Positions 26,750 through 36,100 of a stretch of 64,000 bases of DNA are shown here, one piece after another (the stretch's first letter is position 1; the number at the start of each line of letters is the position of its first letter). Source of the stretch: Bacteroidales bacterium. GTDB taxonomy: Bacteria > Bacteroidota > Bacteroidia > Bacteroidales > P3. The position numbers and the translations under genes are program-made. The notes beneath the pieces are model-generated. The model was not told the origin of the DNA and ran no database searches. It saw only the letters and a program-made list of their open reading frames with translations. The stretch lies in the NCBI GenBank assembly GCA_017559135.1, contig JAFYSZ010000024.1, positions 1 to 64,000 of the forward strand, written 5' to 3'.

Positions 26750-27751
26750 TTAGTCGCCAAGTGTTGCAACCATAACTGCTTTTATTGTATGCATACGGTT
26801 TTCTGCTTCATCGAATACGATAGAGTTTTCAGATTCAAAAACTTCTTCTGTAACTTCAACTCCATCTAATCCGAATTGTTTGTAAACATCACGACCTACT
26901 TGTGTTTCTAAGTTGTGGTAAGCAGGTAAGCAGTGCATAAATTTACATTTTGGATTACCTGTCATTTCCATCATTTCTTTATTTACTTGGTAAGGTTTCA
27001 ATAAAGCGATTCTTTCAGCCCAAACTTCTGCTGGTTCTCCCATTGATACCCATACGTCAGTGTATAAGAAATCACAACCTTTAACACCTTCTGCTACATT
27101 GTCAGTTATAGTTAATGTAGCACCTGTTTCTTTTGCTATTTCTTGGCAAGTAGCAACTAATTCTGCATCTGGTTGAAGTCCTTTTGGTGCAACGATTCTT
27201 ACATCCATTCCCATTTTTACTCCACCTACCATAAGAGAGTTACCCATGTTGTAACGAGCATCTCCAATGTAAGCATAAGAAACTTTATTCAAAGGTTTGT
27301 CAGTGTGTTCCATCATTGTAAGGAAGTCAGCCAAGATTTGAGTTGGGTGAAACTCGTTTGTAAGACCATTCCATACAGGAACACCAGCGTGTTGTGCTAA
27401 TTCTTCAACGATTTTTTGTTCAAAACCACGATATTCTATACCATCAAACATTCTACCCAATACACGAGCAGTGTCAGCCATAGATTCTTTAACTCCGATT
27501 TGAGAACCAGAAGGTCCAAGGTAAGTAACGTGAGCTCCTTGGTCGTGAGCAGCTACTTCAAACGCACAACGAGTACGAGTAGATGTCTTTTCAAAAATCA
27601 AAGCTATGTTTTTACCTTTTAATCTTGGTTGTTCTGTGCCTGCATATTTAGCTCTTTTTAAATCTCTTGCTAAATCCAACATATATTGAATTTCTTTTGG
27701 AGTGAAATCCAATAATTTCAAAAAGTTTCTGTTTCTTAAATTAAATCCCAT
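26750..27751 (-). CDS. arcB: Ornithine carbamoyltransferase (catabolic type)
   Basis: A 333-residue ornithine carbamoyltransferase with all family motifs: carbamoyl-phosphate loop [13 protein letters not shown] in [11 protein letters not shown], the ornithine loop DVWVSMGE and the catalytic HCLPA. It is co-oriented with and 28 bases after carbamate kinase, which points to the catabolic direction: citrulline plus phosphate to ornithine plus carbamoyl phosphate. Bacteroidota biosynthetic enzymes that act on acetyl- or succinyl-ornithine are diverged from this form, which also supports arcB. No arginine deiminase gene is in the window. Confidence 0.9.
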   Translation of the reverse strand: MGFNLRNRNFLKLLDFTPKEIQYMLDLARDLKRAKYAGTEQPRLKGKNIALIFEKTSTRTRCAFEVAAHDQGAHVTYLGPSGSQIGVKESMADTARVLGRMFDGIEYRGFEQKIVEELAQHAGVPVWNGLTNEFHPTQILADFLTMMEHTDKPLNKVSYAYIGDARYNMGNSLMVGGVKMGMDVRIVAPKGLQPDAELVATCQEIAKETGATLTITDNVAEGVKGCDFLYTDVWVSMGEPAEVWAERIALLKPYQVNKEMMEMTGNPKCKFMHCLPAYHNLETQVGRDVYKQFGLDGVEVTEEVFESENSIVFDEAENRMHTIKAVMVATLGD

Positions 27752-27779
27752 AATTAAAAAATTTTAATTGTTTATGTAA

Positions 27780-28718
27780 TTATTCTTTTACTATTCTTGT
27801 TCCGCAAGAAGGATTAGAAAGTTGTCCTGCTTCTGTAATGATACATTCTTTTCCTCCATTCTTTACAAAGTGTAAAGCTGCTCTTACTTTTGGAGCCATT
27901 GAACCTTCGCCAAATTGTCCTTGTGAAAGCAAATCTTCTGCTTCTTTTACAGTAAGCACATCTAAGGCTTTTTCATCAGGTTGACGGAAATTGATATATA
28001 CCTTAGGCACATCTGTAAGAATGTAAAACTCATCAGCTCCGATTTCTACTGCTGTTAAAGCAGAAGCTAAGTCTTTATCAATTACTGCTTCAACTCCTCT
28101 TACTCCGTTTTCTTCTACAACAGGAATTCCGCCACCTCCAACAGTTACAACTACGTTTCCTTCCAAAGCAAGTTGCTTTACAATTTCAATATTGTTTATT
28201 TTAAGAGGCTTAGGTGAAGCAACAACTTTACGATATTTGTCGCTTTTTGAATCTTTTGCGTATTTAGCTCCTGTTTGAGCAGCAAAAGCATCAGCTTCCT
28301 CTTTTGTATAGTATGGTCCAACAGGTTTTACAGGGTTTTGGAATGCAGAATCATTTTCATCTACTACAACTTGTGTAAGTAGAGTTAAGACTTTTCTGTC
28401 TATGTTTTCTTTTGCAAAAACATTTCTAAAACCTTGCTCTATTAAATAGCCGATTGAGCCTTGTGTTTCAGCAACACAAAAATCCATTGGCATAGATTCT
28501 ATATTGAAATGCTTTTTTCCTCCTTCGTGTTGAAGCATTACATTTCCAACTTGTGGACCATTACCGTGTCCAATCACCAAATTATAACCTTGTTTCAAAA
28601 GGTTAGAAAGTGAACTACAAGTTTCAGTTACATTGTTTATTTGTTCTTGATAAGTACCCTTTTGTCCACTTCTCAAAAGTGCGTTTCCACCAAAGGCAAC
28701 TACTGCTAATTTCTTCAT
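27780..28718 (-). CDS. arcC: Carbamate kinase
   Basis: A 312-residue carbamate kinase (amino-acid kinase fold) that makes ATP and carbamate from carbamoyl phosphate and ADP. Motifs: AFGGNALLRSGQKG at the start, GHGNGPQVGNVMLQ, and VVTVGGGGIPVVEENG followed by EAVIDKDLASALTA. The start is ATG 28718; the frame is open to 28871 but that extension crosses the promoter (28748-28778) and would make the protein about 50 residues too long. It is the first gene of the arcC-arcB operon. Confidence 0.94.
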   Translation of the reverse strand: MKKLAVVAFGGNALLRSGQKGTYQEQINNVTETCSSLSNLLKQGYNLVIGHGNGPQVGNVMLQHEGGKKHFNIESMPMDFCVAETQGSIGYLIEQGFRNVFAKENIDRKVLTLLTQVVVDENDSAFQNPVKPVGPYYTKEEADAFAAQTGAKYAKDSKSDKYRKVVASPKPLKINNIEIVKQLALEGNVVVTVGGGGIPVVEENGVRGVEAVIDKDLASALTAVEIGADEFYILTDVPKVYINFRQPDEKALDVLTVKEAEDLLSQGQFGEGSMAPKVRAALHFVKNGGKECIITEAGQLSNPSCGTRIVKE

Positions 28719-28747
28719 ATTTATTGTTACGTGTAAAAAATAAAATG

Positions 28748-28778
28748 CAAAGATATAACTTATTTTTAAGTTGTCAAA
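28748..28778 (-). promoter_or_regulatory. Promoter of arcC-arcB
   Basis: On the minus strand TTTG (28775-28778), 19 bases, TATCTTTG (28748-28755). It fixes the arcC start at 28718. Confidence 0.75.
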
Positions 28779-28815
28779 CAATAATTTAAACTTGTTTTTA
28801 GTTTTATTGGCAATT

Positions 28816-30297
28816 ATGAAGCATAAGTTAGATTCTTCGTATTTAGACATTGCAATAATTTGTTTTGGCATTGTGGGAATGATTTTTTCTCACGCTTTGA
28901 TGTCATTTGCTATGGTTTTTATGGCATTAAGATTTGTTTTTGCAGATAAATCTCGTATAAAATCATATTCAAAAGACGTTTTGATAGCAGTTTTTTCTTT
29001 CTTTGCATTGATATGTCTTGGAATGATTTGGAGCGATTGGTCAAATGATGCTTGGAAACAATTAGAAAAATCTTTACCTTTCTTAATAGTGCCTTTATAT
29101 CTAATGAATCTTCCTTTACAGGAAAGAAAAAATCTTAAAATCTATGCTTGGGCTTATATCTTTTCGTTACTTGTTGCAACAGGTATAGGAATGTTTAATT
29201 TACTTACAATGGAAAATCCAGATGTTCGTACAATTATGCCTTTTTGTTCACATATCCGTTTTGCACTTCACCTAACTCTTGCTTCATCTTTTATAGTTGT
29301 TTACTGCGTTCAAAACAAAAAACTTCTTTTACTATTGCTCGCCTTGTGGTTTGAGGCATATATGATTTTAACCTCTGCATTAACAGGAGTAGTTATTAGT
29401 TTTGCTATCTTGTTTTTCATTATTCCAATGTATTTTCTTTTCAATAAAAAAAATAAAACAGCCTTTGCAATATTTATCTCAGTATTTTGTCTTTCTGTTT
29501 TTGCAATTATTTCTTGTCTTTCTTACTATTATAAAGATTACTTTGTGCCTAAGAGTGGGCAGGTAAAAGAAAATATGATTATTGAAAACGGAAATTATAT
29601 TTTTGATAAGGTTGATTACTCGCAAATGCAAGAAGGGGTAGAGAAATATTTAAAAGAAGATAGAAATGCAGTGTGTAAATCTCGTGAAGGAGAGTTTCTC
29701 TATGTTGATATAGCAATTAGATATTTGAATTCAAAGGGTTACGAAAAAAATCTCAAAGGTTGGGAAAAACTCTCCGAAGAAGACTTAGAGAATATAAAGA
29801 AAGGTATTCCAAACTATGTTTATGCTCAAAAAATACCTTTGAAATCACGTTTGTATTCTACATTTTATGAAATCGAAGCCTACCAAAAAGAAAAGAAAGT
29901 AAAGGGGTCTTCTCTAATTCAAAAGATTGAGCTTTGGGAAAACAGTTTTGAGGTAATCAAAAACAATCTTTTAATAGGAGTAGGTACAGGAAATGCACCC
30001 AAAGAATTGAAAAAACAATTAGAAATCAATAATTCTGAATTAGCAGACACGAATATGAGAACGCATAATCAATATTTCTCAATTGTTTTTAGCTATGGAA
30101 TAATAGGATTTTTAGTTTGGCTTGTGTTTTTGCTATATCCGATGTTTCGTTTCTCGCTAAATAAAAATCCATACTACATAATATTTCTTGCAATTATGCT
30201 AATCTCGTTTTTAAGTGAAGACACATTAGACAATCAAGCAGGGATAATGATGTATTGTTGTTGGAATTTTTTCTATCTCTCGCAATCAAAAAAATAA
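28816..30297 (+). CDS. O-antigen ligase family membrane protein
   Basis: A 493-residue polytopic protein of the Wzy_C/WaaL superfamily: about ten membrane helices and a large hydrophilic, presumably periplasmic loop at roughly residues 235-395, followed by the family block GVGTGNAPKEL, then RTHNQYFSIVFSYGIIGFLVW. Such enzymes join O-antigen or other undecaprenyl-linked glycans to lipid A core or to proteins. In a T9SS organism it could supply the anionic LPS used for cargo anchoring, but no glycan cluster adjoins it. ATG 28816 is chosen; upstream codons to 28771 lie in the arcC promoter. The last codons and the stop run into a 34-bp palindrome. Confidence 0.8.
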   Translation: MKHKLDSSYLDIAIICFGIVGMIFSHALMSFAMVFMALRFVFADKSRIKSYSKDVLIAVFSFFALICLGMIWSDWSNDAWKQLEKSLPFLIVPLYLMNLPLQERKNLKIYAWAYIFSLLVATGIGMFNLLTMENPDVRTIMPFCSHIRFALHLTLASSFIVVYCVQNKKLLLLLLALWFEAYMILTSALTGVVISFAILFFIIPMYFLFNKKNKTAFAIFISVFCLSVFAIISCLSYYYKDYFVPKSGQVKENMIIENGNYIFDKVDYSQMQEGVEKYLKEDRNAVCKSREGEFLYVDIAIRYLNSKGYEKNLKGWEKLSEEDLENIKKGIPNYVYAQKIPLKSRLYSTFYEIEAYQKEKKVKGSSLIQKIELWENSFEVIKNNLLIGVGTGNAPKELKKQLEINNSELADTNMRTHNQYFSIVFSYGIIGFLVWLVFLLYPMFRFSLNKNPYYIIFLAIMLISFLSEDTLDNQAGIMMYCCWNFFYLSQSKK

Positions 30298-30367
30298 CTC
30301 TTAGAAAAAAAATTTTTTTTCTAAGAGTTAGAAAAATATTTCATAGAAATAATTTTCTAACTCTTAG
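30296..30367. terminator. 34-bp perfect palindrome and overlapping second hairpin
   Basis: 30296-30329 is a perfect 34-bp palindrome (AACTCTTAG, eight A, eight T, CTAAGAGTT). Its right arm 30321-30335 is also a perfect 15-bp partner of 30353-30367, so two hairpins compete for one arm. It contains a unit of the 21-bp repeat family (30338-30358). It lies between the convergent O-antigen ligase and folC and probably ends both. Confidence 0.75.
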
Positions 30368-30369
30368 AC

Positions 30370-31659
30370 TTATACAACCTCTGCTACGGTGAAAGTTGAG
30401 CCGCCTACGAAAACCAAGTCATTTTCTTCGGCTTCTTCTTGTGCTTTTGCTAATGCTTGTGAAATTGTGTCGTATTTTGTGAACGAAAGACCAGCTTGCA
30501 TTGCTTTTTCTGCTAATTCATCTACGGGTAAAGCCCTTGGAATTTTTGCTTGTGAGAGATAATATTCTGCCTCTTTGTCTAACATTGATAAAACCTTGTT
30601 TACGTCTTTGTCATTTACCATTGCCAATACAAATCTTAATTTTTTATGAGGAGTATTCTTTATTTGCTCGGTTACATACTTTAATCCGTCTTCATTATGT
30701 CCTGTATCGCAAATTGTTAAAGGCTTATTGCAAAGAATTTGCCAACGGCCTGCAATAGGGAAATTAGAAGATAGATTTTCAATGCCTTTAATTATTTCTT
30801 CATCACTAATATTGAAATTATGATATTTATTAAGCGAGTCAATAAGAGCAATAACACCAAGAATATTCCTTTGTTGATAATATCCAGAAAGAGAAGATTG
30901 TAAGTTGTTTAAGCGTTCTGCTTTGTTTTGATAAATATCCATTTTTAGCAAACCTTGACTATGAGAAACATTTTCGCAAGATAGATAATTATCTGCAAAA
31001 CATATTGGACTATTTTTTTCATTTGCTTTTGCTGAGAAAACATTTTGAGTTTCTTTTTGTGTTTGAGAGATTACCACAGGAGTGTTTTGTTTAATTATTC
31101 CTGCTTTTTCTTCTGCTATTTTTTCTAATGAATTTCCTAAGAATTGAGTATGGTCAAAAGAAATATTAGTTATCAAACACGCAAGAGGGTTTATGACGTT
31201 TGTTGAGTCTAATCTTCCACCCATTCCTACTTCTATGATTGCTACATCAACGTTTTCTTGTGCGAAATAAGTAAAAGCCATAGCTACGGCTGTTTCAAAA
31301 AATGAAGGTTTGATTCTTTCTATCAATTCTTTGTTGTCTTCTACAAATTTTACAACAAAATCTTCTTCGCACATTTGATTGTCGATTTTTATTCTCTCAC
31401 GAAAATCTTTTAAATGAGGAGAAGTGTGAAGCCCAACCTTTAAGCCTTTTTCTCTAAGTATTGAAGCAATTAAGTGAGACGAAGATCCCTTGCCGTTAGT
31501 GCCTGCAACGTGAATTGATTTGAACTTTTTTTCAGGATTTCCCAAAGCTTTCATCAATTCAACTGTGTTATAAATATCCTCTTTGTAAGCAGCAGCACCT
31601 ATTCTTTGAAACATAGGTAAATAAGAGTATAAATAATCTAAGGTTTCTTGGTAATTCAT
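30370..31659 (-). CDS. folC: Bifunctional folylpolyglutamate/dihydrofolate synthase
   Basis: A 429-residue Mur-ligase-type enzyme that adds glutamate to dihydropteroate and to folates. The ATP loop is VAGTNGKGSSSH at about residue 50, with HTSPHLKDFRERI following and SFDHTQFLGNS and DTGHNEDG further on, all FolC features. Length is typical. A minus-strand -7 box (TAATTTTG, 31683-31690) precedes the ATG at 31659 by 23 bases. It stands alone, divergent from ferritin. Confidence 0.95.
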   Translation of the reverse strand: MNYQETLDYLYSYLPMFQRIGAAAYKEDIYNTVELMKALGNPEKKFKSIHVAGTNGKGSSSHLIASILREKGLKVGLHTSPHLKDFRERIKIDNQMCEEDFVVKFVEDNKELIERIKPSFFETAVAMAFTYFAQENVDVAIIEVGMGGRLDSTNVINPLACLITNISFDHTQFLGNSLEKIAEEKAGIIKQNTPVVISQTQKETQNVFSAKANEKNSPICFADNYLSCENVSHSQGLLKMDIYQNKAERLNNLQSSLSGYYQQRNILGVIALIDSLNKYHNFNISDEEIIKGIENLSSNFPIAGRWQILCNKPLTICDTGHNEDGLKYVTEQIKNTPHKKLRFVLAMVNDKDVNKVLSMLDKEAEYYLSQAKIPRALPVDELAEKAMQAGLSFTKYDTISQALAKAQEEAEENDLVFVGGSTFTVAEVV

Positions 31660-31682
31660 AATAAAAATTAGTTTTTTCTTTG

Positions 31683-31690
31683 CAAAATTA
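31683..31690 (-). promoter_or_regulatory. Probable -7 element of folC
   Basis: TAATTTTG on the minus strand; no well-spaced TTTG upstream. Confidence 0.45.
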
Positions 31691-31758
31691 CAACTTTTAA
31701 AAAGTTTTTACGTTAATATAAGAAAGAAAAAATAAGATTATAAAAAACAAAACAAATA

Positions 31759-32280
31759 ATGGCTATGCTAAGTAAAAAATTAGAAGAAGCATTAAATGCA
31801 CAAATAAATGCAGAATTTTGGTCTGCATATCTTTATCTTTCAATGTCTGCAGATATGTCTGATAAAGGATTTTCAGGAGTTGCAAATTGGTTCAATATTC
31901 AATTCAAAGAAGAACAAGATCACGCAATGAAGATTTTCAACTTCGTACTTTCAAGAGGAGGAAAGGTAGAATTGAAACCTATAAAAGAGGTTCAAATCGA
32001 ATGGAAAAGTATTTTAGATGCTTTTGAAGAAACTCTAAAACACGAAAGAGTGGTTACTTCTTTGATAAACGAACTTTATTACATTGCAACAGAAGAAAAA
32101 GATTATGCAACTCAATCAATGTTGAAATGGTTCATTGACGAACAAGTTGAAGAAGAAGAAAGCGCACGTGATATTATTGATAAATTAAAACTAATTGGCG
32201 ACAATGGTTATGGTTTGTATCAATTAGATAAAGAACTTGCAGCAAGAGTTTACACTCCGATAGCAACAACAGCAGAATAG
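31759..32280 (+). CDS. ftnA: Ferritin (bacterial non-haem)
   Basis: A 173-residue ferritin-like protein that oxidises and stores iron in a 24-mer shell. The ferroxidase ligands fit Glu19 (NAEFWSAYLYL), Glu52 and His55 (KEEQDHAMKI), and the later E-x-x-E pattern (FIDEQVEEEESA). This and the VYTP C-terminus resemble the FtnA group. The start may be 31759 or the second ATG at 31765. A terminator follows. Confidence 0.95.
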   Translation: MAMLSKKLEEALNAQINAEFWSAYLYLSMSADMSDKGFSGVANWFNIQFKEEQDHAMKIFNFVLSRGGKVELKPIKEVQIEWKSILDAFEETLKHERVVTSLINELYYIATEEKDYATQSMLKWFIDEQVEEEESARDIIDKLKLIGDNGYGLYQLDKELAARVYTPIATTAE

Positions 32281-32299
32281 TAAGAAATATAAAATTTAA

Positions 32300-32345
32300 A
32301 AAGCGATTTCATTAAATAAAACATAGTGAAATCGCTTTGTTTTAT
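32300..32345 (+). terminator. Ferritin terminator
   Basis: Perfect 12-bp stem AAAGCGATTTCA (32300-32311) with TGAAATCGCTTT (32327-32338), then GTTTTATT. Confidence 0.85.
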
Positions 32346-32356
32346 TCATTTTTCTG

Positions 32357-33040
32357 ATGGATATACAAGAAAAACTTTTCTCTTTTCAAGACTTAGAATA
32401 CAAAGACTTTCAATCAAAATTGATTCCTAATGTTTGTAAAGATAATATAATAGGAGTAAGGGTTCCGATTCTTAGAAAAATAGCAAAAGATTTTGCAAAA
32501 CAGAAGGAAAGCGAACAATTCTTGCATTCTCTTCCTCATAAATATTATGAAGAGTATCATTTGCATTCTTTTTTGATTGCAGAGAAAAAAGATATACAAG
32601 AGTGTTTGAAATTATTAGATGATTTTTTACCATATATTGATAATTGGGCGGTCTGTGATAGTTGTTCTCCAAAGGTATTTAAAGAAAACTTGGATTTATT
32701 GCTTGTTTACATAAAGAAATGGATAGCCTCAGACAAAGAATACGTTTGTCGCTTTGGAATTTTGAGCCTTATGAGATTTTTTCTTGAAGAAAAAACTTTC
32801 AAAGAAGAGTATTTAGATTTGGTTTGTAATGTAAAATCGGAATATTATTATGTAAAAATGATGCAAGCTTGGTTTTTTGCAACAGCCTTTGCTAAACAAT
32901 ACAATTCAACTCTTAAAATATTTGATCAAAAACGTCTTCCGCTTTGGGTACACACTAAAAGCATTCAAAAAGCAATTGAAAGTTTTCGTATAACAAAAGA
33001 ACAAAAACAAGAGTTGAAGCTTTTAAAACAAGTAAGTTAA
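32357..33040 (+). CDS. DNA alkylation repair protein (AlkD-like)
   Basis: A 227-residue all-helical HEAT-like protein of the AlkD/AlkC superfamily, which excises or handles bulky alkylated bases. The family region YIDNWAVCDSCSPK (about residues 94-107) and the late MQAWFFATAFAKQY match. Compared with AlkD the length is normal. The specific active-site residues cannot be confirmed by eye, and some family members have no glycosylase activity. Its ATG is only 12 bases after the ferritin terminator; no promoter box was recognised. Confidence 0.85.
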   Translation: MDIQEKLFSFQDLEYKDFQSKLIPNVCKDNIIGVRVPILRKIAKDFAKQKESEQFLHSLPHKYYEEYHLHSFLIAEKKDIQECLKLLDDFLPYIDNWAVCDSCSPKVFKENLDLLLVYIKKWIASDKEYVCRFGILSLMRFFLEEKTFKEEYLDLVCNVKSEYYYVKMMQAWFFATAFAKQYNSTLKIFDQKRLPLWVHTKSIQKAIESFRITKEQKQELKLLKQVS

Positions 33041-33046
33041 AGAATA

Positions 33047-33078
33047 TTTGTTAGTCTTAGCATTATTTTTTACTTTTG
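33047..33078 (+). promoter_or_regulatory. Promoter of the 1762-residue repeat protein gene
   Basis: TTTG (33047-33050), 20 bases, TACTTTTG (33071-33078). It supports the ATG at 33106 rather than start codons overlapping the promoter. Confidence 0.75.
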
Positions 33079-33105
33079 CCAAGAAATTGTCAATATAAAA
33101 CAATA

Positions 33106-36100
33106 ATGCAAAAGATTAAGAGCATATTTATTATATTTTTTCTCTTGATGTCTTCTGTTGCTTTCTCACAACAGACATATTTTCTCTATGATGGTATTCA
33201 GTATCGCACAATTAACGACTACGAATGCGAAGTAACAAAAAGAATAGATGGAGTTTCGTATTCTCAATCAACAATTACTATTCCTTATGCTGTGGAATAT
33301 GATGATATGACTTATAATGTGGTCTCTCTTGGTGACTCTGCGTTTTTTAATGCAACGACAACAACGATTGAATTGCACGATATGATAACGAATATAGGAA
33401 ATTATGTTTTTGAAGGCGATTCTAATATAAATATAATCTCACCTTCTCTAATTCCTCCATTGATTAGTCAATATACTTTCTTGAATTGTAACTCCCCAAA
33501 TGTATATATACATTGTAATGTGTATAGAGCGTATTTAAATGATGCGTATTGGGGATTAGGACTTTGTAATTTCAAAGGTTTAGAAGGTAATATAACAATA
33601 CAACACGATACAACAGTTTGTGTAGGTGAACATACATTTTATTTACACAATCCTTACTATGATACAATAACTTCAATTACCGAGGTGGTTAATCAAACCT
33701 CAACAATATCTTTCGAAAATAGAATAGTAAATATTGACGGCTGTTTAATAAAAGACTCATTAATTGTTAGCGTTTACCCTGATGGAAGTTATAATAAAGT
33801 AGTTATATATTTATGTCGTGAAGATGGAAATATGGCTTCATTTAATATTCCTGAGCATAACCTATTTGTTGATTTTTCTATAAGCGATACGGGAACGCAT
33901 ACTTATTCTTATGTTGATGGAAACTGCTATGATATTTATGATGTAAAGGTATGTCTTGATACTACTCAGAATGGAAGAGATACAATACATAAATGCTTTG
34001 GTCAGGAACATTTTTATATTGATGAGAATGGTATAAATCGTCTTGCAACATCAAATGTTGAGTATGTAAAAAGGGCAGGTTTTTCACAAAGTGGTTGTGA
34101 TAGTTTAGCTAATGTTAGTGTTATTTTTCACGATACAATATTGAATGTAGCAAATGAAACAATTTGTGCAGGAAATTCTTATCGGTGGTTTCGGAATGGT
34201 CGTAATGAAAATGGAATAGACACTAATTATAATGGTTTGTATGATTCTGCTGGAACATATATAGATGTTTTGCAAACCGAATATGGTTGTACGAAGAAAT
34301 ATGTACTAAATCTTACCGTGAACCCTTCCTATGATTCAATAATTTATGATACTATTTGTTACGGAGAAAATTATGATAGGTATGGATTCAATATTCCGAA
34401 AGGTCAAATGACAAATAATTTGCGTTCATACACGAGAACAAATAGTGATACAACATATCTTGGTTGTGATAGTATTGTAACTTTAAATTTATTGGTAAAA
34501 CCGATTAAAACAACAAATCTTGGAAACATTAATTTGTGTAGAGATTCAATTTATTTCTTTAATGGAAGAGAATTAACTACGGAAGGAATTTATCGAGATA
34601 CGCTTTCAACTTATCTTGGTTGTGATAGTGTAGTTAGAGTTACGATAAATTTAAGAGATAACATAGAAACAAATTCCACACAGTACGTTTGTCAAGGACA
34701 AAGTTATATTTGGCAATATTCGGGTTATGAAAGAGATGAAAATGATTCATTAGTATATCGCACAATTATTGATACTCTAACGCAAGCGGGCACTTATTCA
34801 AAATCAAACTTGCTTACAAATTATGGCTGTGGCAATAGGGCAAATTTAGACTTAGTAATAACTCCGACATATTCCGATACAATTTATGATACTACTTGTT
34901 ACGGAACGCCATACAATAGAAACGGTTTCAATATTCCTGTTTCGCAAATGACAAATACTTATTCTACAATAACAAATACACAAAATCTTTCTACCTCTTG
35001 GGGTTGCGATAGTTTAGTTACTCTTGTGCTGAGAGTGAATCCAACATATACAACAGAAATTTATGATACTATCATAGAAGGACAAAGTTATGATTTCTTC
35101 GGACAATCATTTACTCAAACAGGTCGTTACTCTCATTTGTTAAACTCAATAGATGGTTGCGATAGTACAATATATCTTAATCTTTTTGTGCATTTACATA
35201 CTTTAAATCAAATAAATGCTTCAATTTGTCAAGGAGAAACATATAATGAAAACGGGTTTAACCTAACGCAAGCAGGCACTTATTCTGATACATTAACCTC
35301 TTACACAGGAGCAGATAGTATTGTAGTTATCAATTTGACTGTAAATCCAATATATAATGACACTATTACAGCAGAAATCTGTCAAGGAGAAACCTATACT
35401 CTTTATAATTTTAACGAAAGTCAAGCAGGTGTTTATACACATCAAAGTATGAGTGTTTACGGTTGTGATAGTTTGTTTACCTTGAATCTAATTGTCAATC
35501 CAACTTATACAACTAATTTATCGGCTCAAATAATTGAAGGACAAACTTATGATTTTAACGGTCATATTCTAAATCAAACAGGAGTATATCGTGATACTCT
35601 TTCAACAATTCTGGGTTGTGATAGTATTTTTATATTGGATTTGATTGTTTATCCAAACGTTCAGACTGTGATAAATGCTCAAATCTGTCAAGGAGAGACT
35701 TATTCAGAAAACGGATTTAATGTTTCAGAAAGTGGAACCTATCAACAAGATTTACAAACCTCACATGGAGCAGATAGTACAGTTATTTTAAATCTTGTTG
35801 TCAATCCAATATATAATGATACTATTATAGCAGAAATATGCGAAGGTGAAATCTATACGCAATTTGGCTTTAACAAATCAGAGGCAGGGCTTTATACGCA
35901 TCAGAGTCTAAGTATTAATGGTTGCGATAGTTTGTTTACTTTAAATTTAATAGTGAATCCTGTATATGATACTATATTAAATATAGAAATTCTCGAAGGA
36001 CAAACCTATAATTTCAATGGGCACGAATTAAATGTCTCGGGAACATATTATGATACTTTGCAAACAGTAAAAGGATGCGATAGTACTTTTATCTTAAACT

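Noticed and set aside
28719..28871. 51-codon N-terminal extension of arcC
   Set aside because: Crosses a consensus promoter; carbamate kinases start at MKKLAVVAFGG, here 28718.
30296..30329. Insertion-sequence terminal repeat
   Set aside because: No transposase or target duplication nearby; position after a stop codon between convergent genes fits a terminator.
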